A stretch of 64,000 nucleotides of DNA from DAOPZJ01 sp964587625 (GCA_964587625.1 CAZPLU010000005.1:38154-102153); one strand, 5' to 3'; counted from the first letter of the stretch, positions 1 through 8,645 are shown. Notes: generated by a model not told the origin, from the sequence alone. Program-made: numbers and translations.

Positions 1-1
1 G

Positions 2-1366
2 CATGAGGCGGACAACATCGCCGAGGGATTCAATTCCTCCATCGGCTTTGACAGACGATTGTGGAAAGCCGATATCGAGGGCAGCGTCGCCCACGCGAGA
101 ATGCTGTCGGCCCGCGGCATCATCCCGTCGGAAATTTGCGATCAGATCATCGCGGGGCTGACCGGGATCAAAGACGACCTCGAGAGCGGCGCGCTTGAAA
201 TCGACCCCAAAGCCGAGGACATCCATATGTTCGTCGAGCAGGCGCTGACCGAGCGCATCGGCGGCGCGGGAAAATATTTGCACACCGCAAGAAGCCGCAA
301 CGATCAGGTCGCGCTGGATTTACGGCTTTGGCAGCGCGAAGCCATCGACGAGACCGCCGCCCTGTTGAAAACGCTGATCACCGCGATCGCAGACAAGGCC
401 GAAGAACATATCAACGCCGTCATGCCGGGCTATACCCATCTGCAGCCCGCGCAGCCGGTGACGTTCGCGCACCATGTCCTCGCTTACGCACAGGCGTTTT
501 TACGCGACATCGACCGGCTTGCCGACTGCCGCAGACGCACCTGCGTCTCGCCGATCGGGAGCTGCGCGCTCGCCGGGACGACCTATTTCACCGACCGTTT
601 TTACGAGGCCGAACTGCTCGGGCTTTCGGCGGTGTGCGAAAACTCGATGGACGGCGTGTCCGACCGCGATTTCGCGTTGGAATTTTGCTTCTGCCTGTCG
701 ATGATCATGACCCACCTGTCGCGTTTTTGCGAGGAGATCATTCTCTGGTCGGGCGTCTCTTACGGTTTTATCACGCTCGACGACGCGTGGTGCACCGGCT
801 CGTCGATCATGCCGCAGAAAAAAAACCCCGATATCGCGGAATTATGCCGCGGCAAGGCGGGGCGCGTCTACGGCGACCTGACGGCGCTGTTAGTCGTGAT
901 GAAAGGGCTTCCGATGGCCTACAACAAGGACATGCAGGAGGACAAGGAGGCGGTTTTCGACGCCGCCGACACGGTCTGCGCCTGCCTGACCGCGTTCACG
1001 CCGATGTTTACGACCGCGAAAATCAACGCCGAAAGAATGCGCAATGCGGCTGCCGACGGCTTTATCAACGCCACCGACTGCGCCGACTATTTGGTCGGAA
1101 AGGGCCTGCCCTTCCGCGACGCCTATCAAATTGTCGGCGAACTGGTCAAACACTGCGTCAAAGCCGGAAAACGGCTCGAAGACCTCTCACTCGACGAATA
1201 CAAGACCTTTTCACCGGTATTTGAAAAAGACGTTTTCGAGACGATTAAACCCGACGCCTGTGTGAACAGGCGCAAGAGCTACGGCGGCCCCGCCCCCGAG
1301 GCCGTCGCCGTGCAACTCAAAAACCTGCGCGGCAAATTGGACGGAGCGGTCAAGCCGTCTTGTTGA
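2..1366 (+). CDS. argH: Argininosuccinate lyase (5' end cut off by the window)
   Basis: Catalyses the last step of arginine biosynthesis, splitting argininosuccinate into arginine and fumarate in the cytosol. The reading frame is open from base 2, and its first visible residues (FNSSIGFDRRLWKADI) match the N-terminal region of the family, so only a short piece with the start codon is missing. The fumarase/aspartase-superfamily signature GSSIMPQKKNPD is intact, as are the THLQPAQPVTF segment and the C-terminal PEAVAVQL region. The visible part is about 454 residues, close to the usual 455-470 in total. An upstream argG partner would lie outside the window. No clear rho-independent terminator follows. 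The 180 bases after the stop are AT-rich and hold nothing I can name before the promoter at 1552. Confidence 0.96.
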   Translation, partial: HEADNIAEGFNSSIGFDRRLWKADIEGSVAHARMLSARGIIPSEICDQIIAGLTGIKDDLESGALEIDPKAEDIHMFVEQALTERIGGAGKYLHTARSRNDQVALDLRLWQREAIDETAALLKTLITAIADKAEEHINAVMPGYTHLQPAQPVTFAHHVLAYAQAFLRDIDRLADCRRRTCVSPIGSCALAGTTYFTDRFYEAELLGLSAVCENSMDGVSDRDFALEFCFCLSMIMTHLSRFCEEIILWSGVSYGFITLDDAWCTGSSIMPQKKNPDIAELCRGKAGRVYGDLTALLVVMKGLPMAYNKDMQEDKEAVFDAADTVCACLTAFTPMFTTAKINAERMRNAAADGFINATDCADYLVGKGLPFRDAYQIVGELVKHCVKAGKRLEDLSLDEYKTFSPVFEKDVFETIKPDACVNRRKSYGGPAPEAVAVQLKNLRGKLDGAVKPSC

Positions 1367-1551
1367 AAAAGATGATATAAAAAAGCTGAACAACAACGAT
1401 TTGCGTCGACTCGATGAAATAATAATGACAAAAACAACCGTTTTCTTTGTCTTTTCCCCTTTTATGCAACCGAAAAACGGCTTAACCGCACGAATTGTTT
1501 GTGATTATATACAATTATTATAATAATATAAAAATATTTTTGTAAAACGTG

Positions 1552-1580
1552 TTGACATAAAAGGTTTTTCGTGGTATACT
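1552..1580 (+). promoter_or_regulatory. Strong sigma-A promoter for the RNA at 1587
   Basis: TTGACA at 1552-1557 and TATACT at 1575-1580 are separated by exactly 17 bases in an AT-rich tract. Transcription would begin near 1587, at the foot of a perfect 7-bp hairpin. No convincing protein start with a Shine-Dalgarno site follows closely, which is why the promoter is assigned to a non-coding RNA. Confidence 0.8.
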
Positions 1581-1586
1581 AAAGTC

Positions 1587-1977
1587 GTAGTTCAGGAAAC
1601 TACGGGTTACTATCCGGAAAGGGGTGAGTCCGATGAAGTAAGACGGTCCGCGCGAGTCGACACGCGGACGGTAAACTGTGACTCGACAGCAAATTGCACC
1701 TTTCAGGAAAGGAATGATTCGTATGAAAATTTGCTTGAGAAACAAAACAGTTGCCGTGGAGGGTACTCCCCCGGACAATTAAGTGAAAGTTCAATGCAAA
1801 GGGAGTGGTCGCGTTTTGAATGTAGTTATGGTGATCGGAGTTTAGCACCGACTGACATCCAAGGGCTTGAAACGCCGCGAATTTTCGATGATCATGTCAG
1901 CATACGGCGCTGAAGTCCCACCCCGGCTTAATTGAATATTTAATCATATAGAGGGCGCCCTGATGGGGCGCTCTTTA
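1587..1977 (+). ncRNA. Unassigned structured RNA, about 390 nt
   Basis: The interval has its own near-consensus promoter and an intrinsic terminator. Visible stems include CGTAGTT/AACTACG (1586-1604), GTCCGCG/CGCGGAC (about 1656-1679), CCTTT/AAAGG (about 1699-1712) inside GCAAATT/AATTTGC, and GGAG/CTCC (about 1757-1768) inside CCG/CGG. The loop of the second stem holds CGAGTC, which can pair with GACTCG at 1680-1685 as a pseudoknot. GGGGTG at 1621-1626 can pair with CACCCC at 1919-1924 and close the whole molecule. The loop motif TTCAGGAAA occurs in two hairpins (1591 and 1702). It does not show the conserved cores of RNase P, tmRNA, SRP or 6S RNA as I know them. A member of a Clostridia RNA class such as raiA is possible, but I cannot confirm that. 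Short frames inside (for example ATG 1724, 19 codons) are weak alternatives. Confidence 0.6.
1950..1977 (+). terminator. Intrinsic terminator of the structured RNA
   Basis: GAGGGCGCCC, a TGAT loop and GGGCGCTC form a stem with one bulged G, followed by TTTAT. It closes the transcript that starts near 1587. A related hairpin with the same bulge is found at about 32798. Confidence 0.75.
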
Positions 1978-2029
1978 TGTTGAAAATAAAAAACGCGCAG
2001 CCATGCAGCTTATTAACCGACGGGGTTTA

Positions 2030-2179
2030 TTATCTTCTGCGGTTTCGGGTGAAAAACCATATGCCCGTCGCAAGCAGTAGGATCACGATAACCAGCCACG
2101 GTTGCGGCTGTACATCGCCCGCGGTTTGCGGCTGCGGGATATCGCTTACGATTGAAGAGATCCGAAATAGCATTGACAC
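2030..2179 (-). CDS. Small membrane-anchored protein with a sorting-signal-like tail
   Basis: A frame of about 49 codons with a good Shine-Dalgarno site (GGAGGTGGGG) placed 6 bases before GTG 2179 and 12 before ATG 2173. A longer frame from TTG 2230 has no ribosome binding site. The product has a short N-terminal part, the segment PQPQTAGDVQ, one hydrophobic helix (WLVIVILLLATGIWFF) and the tail TRNRRR. This order resembles the C-terminal cell-wall sorting signals (PxTGD, helix, arginines) of Clostridia, but the motif is imperfect and no large ectodomain precedes it. It may be a small single-pass protein or the remnant of a sortase substrate. The function is unknown. Confidence 0.4.
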   Translation of the reverse strand: MSMLFRISSIVSDIPQPQTAGDVQPQPWLVIVILLLATGIWFFTRNRRR

Positions 2180-2305
2180 AATCCCCACCTCCGGCAGGAT
2201 CAGTATACCTTTTTTCAGTTGGAAAAACAACCGTATATTGACAGGTCGCCGCCATCGATGATATGCTTGTATCCGGGGAATACGTGAGACGAGGTGTAAA
2301 AAATT

Positions 2306-3511
2306 TTGAAAAAGTTTTTGGCTTACTTTAAGACCCCGAGGGTCATCACCGGGCTGATTGTCATCTTCTGCGGGATCACTTTTTATTTGCTGGTCAGCAA
2401 TATCTCGGGCGTCGGCGCTTTTTTTGACAGCGTTATCAATGTGCTTTCCCCGTTTTTGTGGGCGGCTGCTTTTGCATATATCCTGAATCCGGCGGTCAAG
2501 TTTTTCGAAAACAAGGCCTTTGGGAAAATGAAGCGCCGCAAGTTGGCAAATATATTCGGCGTGACCATCACCTATATCGCCTTCCTCGCCGTTTTGGCGC
2601 TTTCGATTGCGCTGCTGGTCCCTCAGCTCGCCGAATCGGTGATGATGTTGTTCAACAATTTAGAGGGGTATTTCAATACCCTGCGCAATACGCTGATCGA
2701 ATTCGAGGCGCGGTTCTCATTCATCGATTTCGATGTGGACGAATTTATGGGCAGTTTCAGCGAACTGATGAAAACGGCGGTCGCTTGGGTCAGCAGCAAC
2801 ATCGGGCAGATTGCCGACACATCCGTCAAAATCGGCAGCGGCGTATTCAACTTCTTTTTGTCGCTGATCATGTCGATCTATGTGCTGTTGGACAAGCAGC
2901 ACATCCGCCGCATCATCAAACGCGTCTCGGCGGCCTTTATCAGGCGGGAGTCCTGGCCCGGATTTCGCGCCGCAGCCCATCGGGCGGACAAAGTTTTGAC
3001 CAATTTTTTGGTCGGGAATATCGTCGATTCGCTGATTGTGGGCGTCGCGAACTTTTTGTTCATGATCATCCTCGGGCTGCCCTACCCCGTTTTGCTGTCC
3101 GTGATTGTGATGCTGACCAATTTTATCCCGACCTTCGGCCCGGTCATCGGCGCAGTCCCCTGCCTGCTGATCATCGTGCTGGTCAACCCGCTCGGCGCGC
3201 TGTGGTTCTTGATTTGGACGATTGTGATGCAAGCCGTCGAGGGTAATTTACTCAAGCCGCTGCTGTTTGGCGATTATACCGGTCTGCGCCCGATCTGGGT
3301 GTTGATTTCGATCGTATTGTGCGGGCGGTTGTTCGGCATACCCGGCATGATTTTGGGCATCCCGCTGTTCGCGCTTCTCTCCGAACCCACGGAGCGCTAT
3401 ATCTTGCGGAAGCTCAACATAAAAGGGCTGGATGAGGACGGCAATATCCCGACAGACGAACAACCGAAAAACGGATCCGAAGAATCAAAATCAAAACTAA
3501 GCGAAAATTGA
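2306..3511 (+). CDS. AI-2E/UPF0118 (PerM) family transporter
   Basis: A 401-residue polytopic membrane protein of the AI-2 exporter-like superfamily (UPF0118). Members export small solutes or act as Na+/H+ antiporters, and the substrate cannot be read from sequence. The start is TTG 2306 with GACGAGGTG upstream. About eight hydrophobic segments are visible: a pair near residues 15-70, one near 90, one around 190-200, and a dense block at 245-370 with the family's conserved PTFGPVIGAVP and GIPGMILGIPLFALL stretches. The C-terminal 35 residues are polar and acidic. The gene appears monocistronic, between the small RNA region and an acyl-CoA synthetase that has its own promoter. Confidence 0.85.
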   Translation: MKKFLAYFKTPRVITGLIVIFCGITFYLLVSNISGVGAFFDSVINVLSPFLWAAAFAYILNPAVKFFENKAFGKMKRRKLANIFGVTITYIAFLAVLALSIALLVPQLAESVMMLFNNLEGYFNTLRNTLIEFEARFSFIDFDVDEFMGSFSELMKTAVAWVSSNIGQIADTSVKIGSGVFNFFLSLIMSIYVLLDKQHIRRIIKRVSAAFIRRESWPGFRAAAHRADKVLTNFLVGNIVDSLIVGVANFLFMIILGLPYPVLLSVIVMLTNFIPTFGPVIGAVPCLLIIVLVNPLGALWFLIWTIVMQAVEGNLLKPLLFGDYTGLRPIWVLISIVLCGRLFGIPGMILGIPLFALLSEPTERYILRKLNIKGLDEDGNIPTDEQPKNGSEESKSKLSEN

Positions 3512-3523
3512 GTCATATGCGTT

Positions 3524-3552
3524 CAGACGGAAATATCGGCGGTCTGTATTTT
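3524..3552 (+). terminator. Possible terminator after the AI-2E transporter gene
   Basis: CAGAC pairs with GTCTG across a 13-base loop and is followed by TATTTTTAT. The stem is short and the U tract is interrupted, so this is a weak call. Confidence 0.35.
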
Positions 3553-3613
3553 TATCCGTTTTACAACTGAGTTTTATATATTTAATAATTTATATGGATC
3601 ATAGACAAATTTG

Positions 3614-3642
3614 TTGCATTTCTCCGGATATATTGCTATAGT
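3614..3642 (+). promoter_or_regulatory. Promoter of the acyl-CoA synthetase gene
   Basis: TTGCAT (3614-3619) and TATAGT (3637-3642) are 17 bases apart. The leader is about 135 nt and contains two small hairpins (GGGTG/CACCC at 3653-3666 and AACGG/CCGTT near 3698-3715). I do not recognise a riboswitch in it. Confidence 0.55.
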
Positions 3643-3784
3643 GTCATTTAGGGGGTGTCCTCACCCGCCTTGAGCCAAAGACCCCGAATAAACGGTGATC
3701 AACCCGTTTTCGACGCACGGTATTGAGGAAATCTAAGACATCATATTTTTAACTATTAAATGATCAAATATAAGGACGTACCCC

Positions 3785-5458
3785 ATGAAAGCAACTTTTT
3801 ACAACGAGACCCGATTTTCCGATTTTAGAGAAATCATCAACCACAGTGCGGAAAAATTCGCAAAAAAGACCGCTTTTATCATCAAGGACGGCGACGACCG
3901 CTACTTAAAAATCAATTACGATGAATTAAAAAACAGGTTTTATACATTGTGCCGACTGCTGATTGATTTAAAATTGAAAGGCAAACGCATCGCCGTAATC
4001 GGAAAAAACAGTTTTGGGTGGGCGCTTTCGTATTTATGCGCGGCCGTCGTCGGTGTCGTTGTGCCACTGGATAAAGAACTCAGCCCCGAAGATGTCCGGG
4101 ATTTTATGGCTTGCGCCGAGTGCAGCGCTGTCTTCGGCGAAAATGTTTATTTGGAAAACCTGAAGCCGCTGCTTGCAGAAAGCGTCCGCTGCTTTGATTT
4201 TTCCGATATCATGCGTATCTCACAGCCGGTTATGCCGATACAGACCGCTGACGTCGACGCGGTTGAAATTTCAAAAGACGAGATGCAGGTTCTTATTTTT
4301 ACCTCGGGCACGACCGGAAACGCAAAAGGCGTCTGCCTTTCACAACATAATATCTGCTCGAACATCCATTCCACGGTCAGCGCCGTGAAAATCAAGCCGA
4401 CCGATACGACCATTTCGATTCTGCCGCTGCACCATACATACGAGTGCACGCTCAACTGTCTGCTGCTTTTGTCGCGGGGTTCCTGCATCACCTACTGCGA
4501 CGGGTTGAGACAGATTTCGAAAAACTTTACCGAATATCACCCCACGGTTTTGGTGGTCGTCCCCGCCCTGTTAAAAGCGCTGAACAAACAAATCAAAAAA
4601 TCCGTCACTGCCGGAGTCCCCGAAAAATATAAGCCGCTTTTTGAAACCCGGACATTATCGCAGGCGCTCTCCGGCGTCCCGGTTTTGATTCGCAACCTCA
4701 TCTGCGCCAAAGTGCGCAAATCGCTCGGCGGGAAAATCCGCCTGTTCATCGTGGGCGCCGCGGATCTGGACACTTCTTTGGTCGAGGACTTTGTGGCGCT
4801 CGGCATCCGCACCCTGCAGGGCTACGGACTGACCGAATGCGCCCCGCTCCTTGCGGGCAACACCGATTTTTATTTGAATGCGGCGTCCACCGGCAGGGCG
4901 GTACCGGGGGTAATGTTAAAAATCGACGAGCCGAACGAGGACGGGATCGGCGAGATCCTCGCGAAAGGCGACAATATCATGCTCGGTTATTACCGGGATG
5001 ACACTGCCGACCAAAAGGCCTTCCGCGACGGTTGGTTTTGTACCGGCGATCTGGGCTGTCTGGACGATGAAGGCGCGCTCTATATCAAGGGACGCAAAAA
5101 AAATGTGATCGTGACCGCCAACGGGAAAAATATTTACCCCGAGGAACTTGAAACGCGTATCTCACAGCTGCCGGAAATCTGCGAGGTCATCGTGCTTGCG
5201 GATATACAAAACGGCGATGTCCGTGTCAAGGCAAAAATTTTCCCGAATCTCGACTTTATCAAAGAGACCCTCGGACGGTTGCCGAAAGCGGAGGATATTC
5301 AGGCGGCGGTTCAACAAGTGATCTGCGACGTCAACGCAAAAATCCCCTCTTATAAACACATCAAGGTCGTGGAGATTTTGACCGCGGCGCTCGAAAAGAC
5401 AACCACCCAAAAAATCAAGCGATTCGGACCGAATTTGGCTCCGAGTATCAATCAATAA
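3785..5458 (+). CDS. Long-chain acyl-CoA synthetase (AMP-forming)
   Basis: A 557-residue ANL-superfamily adenylating enzyme that would activate a fatty acid to acyl-AMP and then to its CoA thioester. The P-loop motif FTSGTTGNAKGV is intact near residue 180, followed by YGLTECAPLL (A5 region), GWFCTGDLG (A7), and the hinge and catalytic-lysine region KGRKKNVIVTANGKNIYPEE. Length and motif order fit the FadD/Faa-type bacterial synthetases. The start ATG 3785 has AAGGA 9 bases upstream. It stands alone between its own promoter and the convergent azlCD operon, so it may serve exogenous fatty-acid use or membrane lipid repair. The exact chain length is not predictable. Confidence 0.88.
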   Translation: MKATFYNETRFSDFREIINHSAEKFAKKTAFIIKDGDDRYLKINYDELKNRFYTLCRLLIDLKLKGKRIAVIGKNSFGWALSYLCAAVVGVVVPLDKELSPEDVRDFMACAECSAVFGENVYLENLKPLLAESVRCFDFSDIMRISQPVMPIQTADVDAVEISKDEMQVLIFTSGTTGNAKGVCLSQHNICSNIHSTVSAVKIKPTDTTISILPLHHTYECTLNCLLLLSRGSCITYCDGLRQISKNFTEYHPTVLVVVPALLKALNKQIKKSVTAGVPEKYKPLFETRTLSQALSGVPVLIRNLICAKVRKSLGGKIRLFIVGAADLDTSLVEDFVALGIRTLQGYGLTECAPLLAGNTDFYLNAASTGRAVPGVMLKIDEPNEDGIGEILAKGDNIMLGYYRDDTADQKAFRDGWFCTGDLGCLDDEGALYIKGRKKNVIVTANGKNIYPEELETRISQLPEICEVIVLADIQNGDVRVKAKIFPNLDFIKETLGRLPKAEDIQAAVQQVICDVNAKIPSYKHIKVVEILTAALEKTTTQKIKRFGPNLAPSINQ

Positions 5459-5472
5459 TCATCAAAATCCGG

Positions 5473-5793
5473 TTACCCGAGCAGTTTGAATGCCAGCTCA
5501 ATCACGAAAACCGCCGCGCAGGCAAACGCCGCAACGGTCGGAAGCTTTTTATCAAACAACGCCAACGTGACCGCGACAACAAGCCCGACCGCGGCGGACA
5601 AGATCATATCGGGGGCGTAAAAGATATCGGGGATGACCATCGCCGAGAGCACGGCGAAGGGCATATAATACAAAAATGAAATCGCAAATCGGTTTTCGAT
5701 TTTGCGGCGGATCAACGTCAGCGGCAACATTCGGATCAAATAGGTGACCCCCGCCATAACGATGACATAAAACAACATCTCCGCGCCGGTCAT
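5473..5793 (-). CDS. azlD: Branched-chain amino acid exporter, small subunit AzlD
   Basis: A 106-residue protein with three to four hydrophobic helices and the AzlD-family pattern TYLIRMLPL near the N terminus. AzlD works with AzlC as a two-component exporter of branched-chain amino acids and analogues in the cytoplasmic membrane. Its start overlaps the end of azlC by 4 bases, which implies translational coupling. It ends 15 bases from the convergent acyl-CoA synthetase gene. Confidence 0.88.
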   Translation of the reverse strand: MTGAEMLFYVIVMAGVTYLIRMLPLTLIRRKIENRFAISFLYYMPFAVLSAMVIPDIFYAPDMILSAAVGLVVAVTLALFDKKLPTVAAFACAAVFVIELAFKLLG

Positions 5794-6509
5794 TGCCTAC
5801 CGTCCCCACCCTTGACGGGAAAACAAATCGCGCCGAACCCCGAGGCGGCGACCGCGCAGACGATGATCACAAACCCCGAAGATAAATTTTTCAGATACGG
5901 TGTAAATTTGAATATACAGCTCAACCCGACCGATATCGCAATCACAGCGAATGCCGGCCGGTGTTTTTTTGCCGGCGGAAGAATGATGGCGGCGAACATC
6001 GCATAGAGTGCGATTGAGAGCGCCGAGCGCAACATGTCGGGCATGATGCCGCCTGCCAACGCGCCGAGCAGCGTTCCGAGCGTCCAGCCGATCACGGGTG
6101 CGGTACCCAGACCGTATAGATAAATATTGCCGAGTTCGTCCGGTTTTTCGCTGGCGACCCCGTAGACCTCGTCGGTGACGAAGAATGAGACGACAAGCCG
6201 CCGCAGCGTCGTCATGCTCATGTCGAGTTTTTGCGACAGCGACGCCGACATCAGCGAATAGCGCAGGTTGATGACGATTTGGGACAACACCAGTTCGATG
6301 ATCGGCGCGCCGCTCACGATCAGGCCGATTCCCGCGAACTGCCCCGCCGAGGTGACCGTCGTCATCGAAATCAACACCGCAATCCACCACGGGATTCCCA
6401 TGTTCACGGCCATCATGCCGAATGAAAAAGAGACCGAGAGATATCCCAGTCCGATCGGCAGCCCGTCTTTTAACCCGCGTATATACTCTTTTCCGTGCAA
6501 TTCCGCCAT
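5790..6509 (-). CDS. azlC: Branched-chain amino acid exporter, large subunit AzlC
   Basis: A 239-residue membrane protein of the AzlC family (LIV-E type exporter). The N-terminal GLPIGLGYLSVSFSFGMMA and the internal SAGQFAGIGLI and FFVTDEVYG blocks are characteristic. Six or so hydrophobic helices run to the C terminus. It is the first gene of a two-gene operon with azlD, driven by the promoter at 6545-6573. Confidence 0.9.
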   Translation of the reverse strand: MAELHGKEYIRGLKDGLPIGLGYLSVSFSFGMMAVNMGIPWWIAVLISMTTVTSAGQFAGIGLIVSGAPIIELVLSQIVINLRYSLMSASLSQKLDMSMTTLRRLVVSFFVTDEVYGVASEKPDELGNIYLYGLGTAPVIGWTLGTLLGALAGGIMPDMLRSALSIALYAMFAAIILPPAKKHRPAFAVIAISVGLSCIFKFTPYLKNLSSGFVIIVCAVAASGFGAICFPVKGGDGRQ

Positions 6510-6544
6510 CTTTACCCTGCCTTATGCCGTATTCGGCGAAATGT

Positions 6545-6573
6545 ATTATATCTCTTTTCGCCCTTTATCGCAA
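6545..6573 (-). promoter_or_regulatory. azlCD promoter
   Basis: On the minus strand TTGCGA (6573-6568) and TATAAT (6550-6545) are 17 bases apart, giving a leader of about 30 nt before azlC. Confidence 0.65.
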
Positions 6574-6593
6574 GCCCGTGTTGTATTTTTATG

Positions 6594-6622
6594 TTGTATT
6601 TTGGCGGTTTTTATGATAAAAT
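6594..6622 (+). promoter_or_regulatory. Promoter of the GPH symporter gene
   Basis: TTGTAT (6594-6599) and TAAAAT (6617-6622) are 17 bases apart on the plus strand, about 65 nt upstream of the start. It lies next to the divergent azlCD promoter. Confidence 0.45.
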
Positions 6623-6692
6623 CCCATTGTCACCTGAGGTTGGTTAAAAACAAAATTCCAAGCGCGGATTCAATCTGTACATAAGGACGGTT

Positions 6693-8186
6693 ATGATCAT
6701 GAAAGCACCGCTCTCCGAGGCAACCGTTTTCAAGCGCAATAAGTGGGCATACACCTTGCCGGGATTCGGACGCGATATGGCCTACACGCTCTTTGCGACC
6801 TATGTTTTGACCTATGTCCTGTTCACGCGCGCGATCACGCCCGAGCAGTTCGCGGCGCTCGGTATCATCTTGGCGGTCTTTCGCGTCTGGGACGCTTTGA
6901 ACGATCCCGTCATGGGCGGAATCATCGAGAACACGCGCTCTAAATTCGGAAGATTCAAGCCCTGGATTTTAATCGGCGGCGTGACAAACGCGGCGGTTTT
7001 AATCGCGATGTTCACCAACCGTGCCGAGGGCTGGGCGTTTGTCTGCCTGTTTGCGATTTTATACTTGCTCTGGGATATCACTTGGACGATGAACGACATC
7101 GCCTACTGGTCGATGCTGCCGTCATTGACCAGCGACCCCAAAAACCGCGACAGCGTGACTTCAATGGCAAACCTGTTCGCCGGCATCGGCGCGATTGCCG
7201 CGACCGGACTGATTCCGATTTTCACCAACGGCGAAAACGCCATCGGCGGCAGCTCGATCTCGGGTTATGCCGCCGTGGTGCTGTTTATCGCAGGCCTTTT
7301 AGCCGTCAGCCAGATTCTCCTCTGTCTGGGCGTCAAGCAGGATAATACCGTGCGCCCCAAGCAAGAGAGCGTAGGCCTGAAAAAGATGTTTCATGTCATT
7401 TTCCATAACGATCAGCTGCTTTGGGTCACGTTGATTATGCTGTTATATAACCTCGGCAGCACGCTGATCACCGCGTTCGGCGTCAATTATATGTACCTGT
7501 CGTTCGGTTACAACGGCTTTTTGGTCACGCTGTTCGTGGCTTTCTGGGCCGTCGCCTCGGTCGCCATCAACGCCCTCTACCCGGCGTTTGCCGCGAAATA
7601 TTCACGCACAACGCTGTCCAAACTCGCTGTCATCATGACGACCGTCGGCTACGCGCTGTTTTTCCTCGGCGGCACGCTGATCCCGAACACCGAGGCGCTT
7701 AAAACGCTGAACGTCGCGCTGCTGTGCGTGGAGGCGTTTGTCATCGGATTCGGGCAGTCGCTGTTTTATATGGTCACCACGATTTGCCTGACCAACACCA
7801 TCGAATATAACGAATACAAGACAGGGGAACGCGACGAGGCCATCATCTTCTCGCTGCGCCCGTTCATGGCCAAAATGGGCAGCGCGCTGCAGCAAGTGGC
7901 CATCACCGTCGTCTATATCGCCATCGGCATGACGACGCTGACCGGCGGCATTGCCGAGGTTGAAAAAAACGCCAACCTGAAGCTGATCGACGAAACGGCG
8001 AAGGCCGACCAAATCGCCGCGCTGCTGTCCGCCGCGCCCGATTCGATGGTGCTTTGGCTGCGGGTCTTTATGACTTTGCTGCCGATTGTCTTGATCGGAT
8101 GCGCTTATCTGGTGATGCGCAAGCGGGTTAAAATCGACGAAAAAGAATATGACCGGATGCTCGCAGCAATCGCAAAAAGGACATAA
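6693..8186 (+). CDS. GPH-family glycoside:cation symporter (MFS)
   Basis: A 497-residue, 12-helix transporter of the glycoside-pentoside-hexuronide:cation symporter family (MelB/YicJ-like). Family marks are the N-terminal GFGRDMAYTLF, DALNDPVMGGIIENTRSKFGRFKPWIL in the loop between helices 2 and 3, and TNTIEYNEYKTGERDEA in the later loop. It would take up an oligosaccharide or glycoside with Na+ or H+; the substrate is not readable. The start ATG 6693 follows AAGGACGGTT, and ATG 6699 is possible. It is followed after 4 bases by a small pyrophosphatase-like gene and is probably cotranscribed with it. Confidence 0.9.
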   Translation: MIMKAPLSEATVFKRNKWAYTLPGFGRDMAYTLFATYVLTYVLFTRAITPEQFAALGIILAVFRVWDALNDPVMGGIIENTRSKFGRFKPWILIGGVTNAAVLIAMFTNRAEGWAFVCLFAILYLLWDITWTMNDIAYWSMLPSLTSDPKNRDSVTSMANLFAGIGAIAATGLIPIFTNGENAIGGSSISGYAAVVLFIAGLLAVSQILLCLGVKQDNTVRPKQESVGLKKMFHVIFHNDQLLWVTLIMLLYNLGSTLITAFGVNYMYLSFGYNGFLVTLFVAFWAVASVAINALYPAFAAKYSRTTLSKLAVIMTTVGYALFFLGGTLIPNTEALKTLNVALLCVEAFVIGFGQSLFYMVTTICLTNTIEYNEYKTGERDEAIIFSLRPFMAKMGSALQQVAITVVYIAIGMTTLTGGIAEVEKNANLKLIDETAKADQIAALLSAAPDSMVLWLRVFMTLLPIVLIGCAYLVMRKRVKIDEKEYDRMLAAIAKRT

Positions 8187-8190
8187 TAAG

Positions 8191-8538
8191 ATGGAAAACG
8201 AAAAATTTTGGGAGGCGCTCGACACGCTCGTCGGGCAATCGGAGATCGTGATCGACCGCCCGAAAGGAGCCGCGCACCCGCGTTATCCCGCGTTTATTTA
8301 CCCGGTCGATTACGGTTATCTGAAAGACACCGCCTCCATGGACGGCGGCGGCATCGACGTTTGGGTCGGCACCGATCCGGCGCGAAAAAACGACGCCATC
8401 ATGTGTATTGTCGATGTATTGAAAAGAGACAGCGAGATTAAAATTTTGATCGGCTGTACTGAGGAGGAAAAATCGCTTGTCTGCCGGACGCACAACGAGA
8501 GCGCGTTTATGAAGGGTATTTTAATTCGGAGATCATAA
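8191..8538 (+). CDS. Short inorganic pyrophosphatase-like protein
   Basis: A 115-residue protein that resembles the core of a family I inorganic pyrophosphatase. It has HPRYPAFIYPVDYGYL and DGGGIDVWVG, which correspond to the substrate and first metal-binding segments, followed by a shortened C-terminal half. Canonical bacterial enzymes are about 165-180 residues with more metal-binding aspartates, so activity as a housekeeping PPase is uncertain. The start ATG 8191 has AAAGGA upstream. A longer frame that runs inside the symporter gene has no ribosome binding site. It is coupled to the GPH symporter and followed by a terminator. Confidence 0.72.
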   Translation: MENEKFWEALDTLVGQSEIVIDRPKGAAHPRYPAFIYPVDYGYLKDTASMDGGGIDVWVGTDPARKNDAIMCIVDVLKRDSEIKILIGCTEEEKSLVCRTHNESAFMKGILIRRS

Positions 8539-8619
8539 ATATTGCACTTTTTCGCTGCTGTCTGTCCGAGGTTCTTCGTCTTGCGCTCAAAATCACAAAA
8601 TCACCAATATACCGATTTG

Positions 8620-8645
8620 AACCGCCGCAAAGGCGGCTTTTTATA
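8620..8645 (+). terminator. Intrinsic terminator after the symporter-pyrophosphatase operon
   Basis: CCGCC, a GCAA loop and GGCGG are followed by CTTTTTAT. It lies 80 bases after the pyrophosphatase stop and before the sigma-factor gene. Confidence 0.75.

Noticed and set aside
1620..1690. Hammerhead ribozyme or RNase P in the structured RNA
   Set aside because: CCGATGAAG resembles a hammerhead CTGATGA core, but the GAAA and cleavage-site parts are missing; RNase P conserved regions are also not found.
1731..1913. 60-codon frame inside the structured RNA
   Set aside because: TTG start with no close ribosome binding site, and the bases are tied up in several complementary stems; kept as a minor alternative only.
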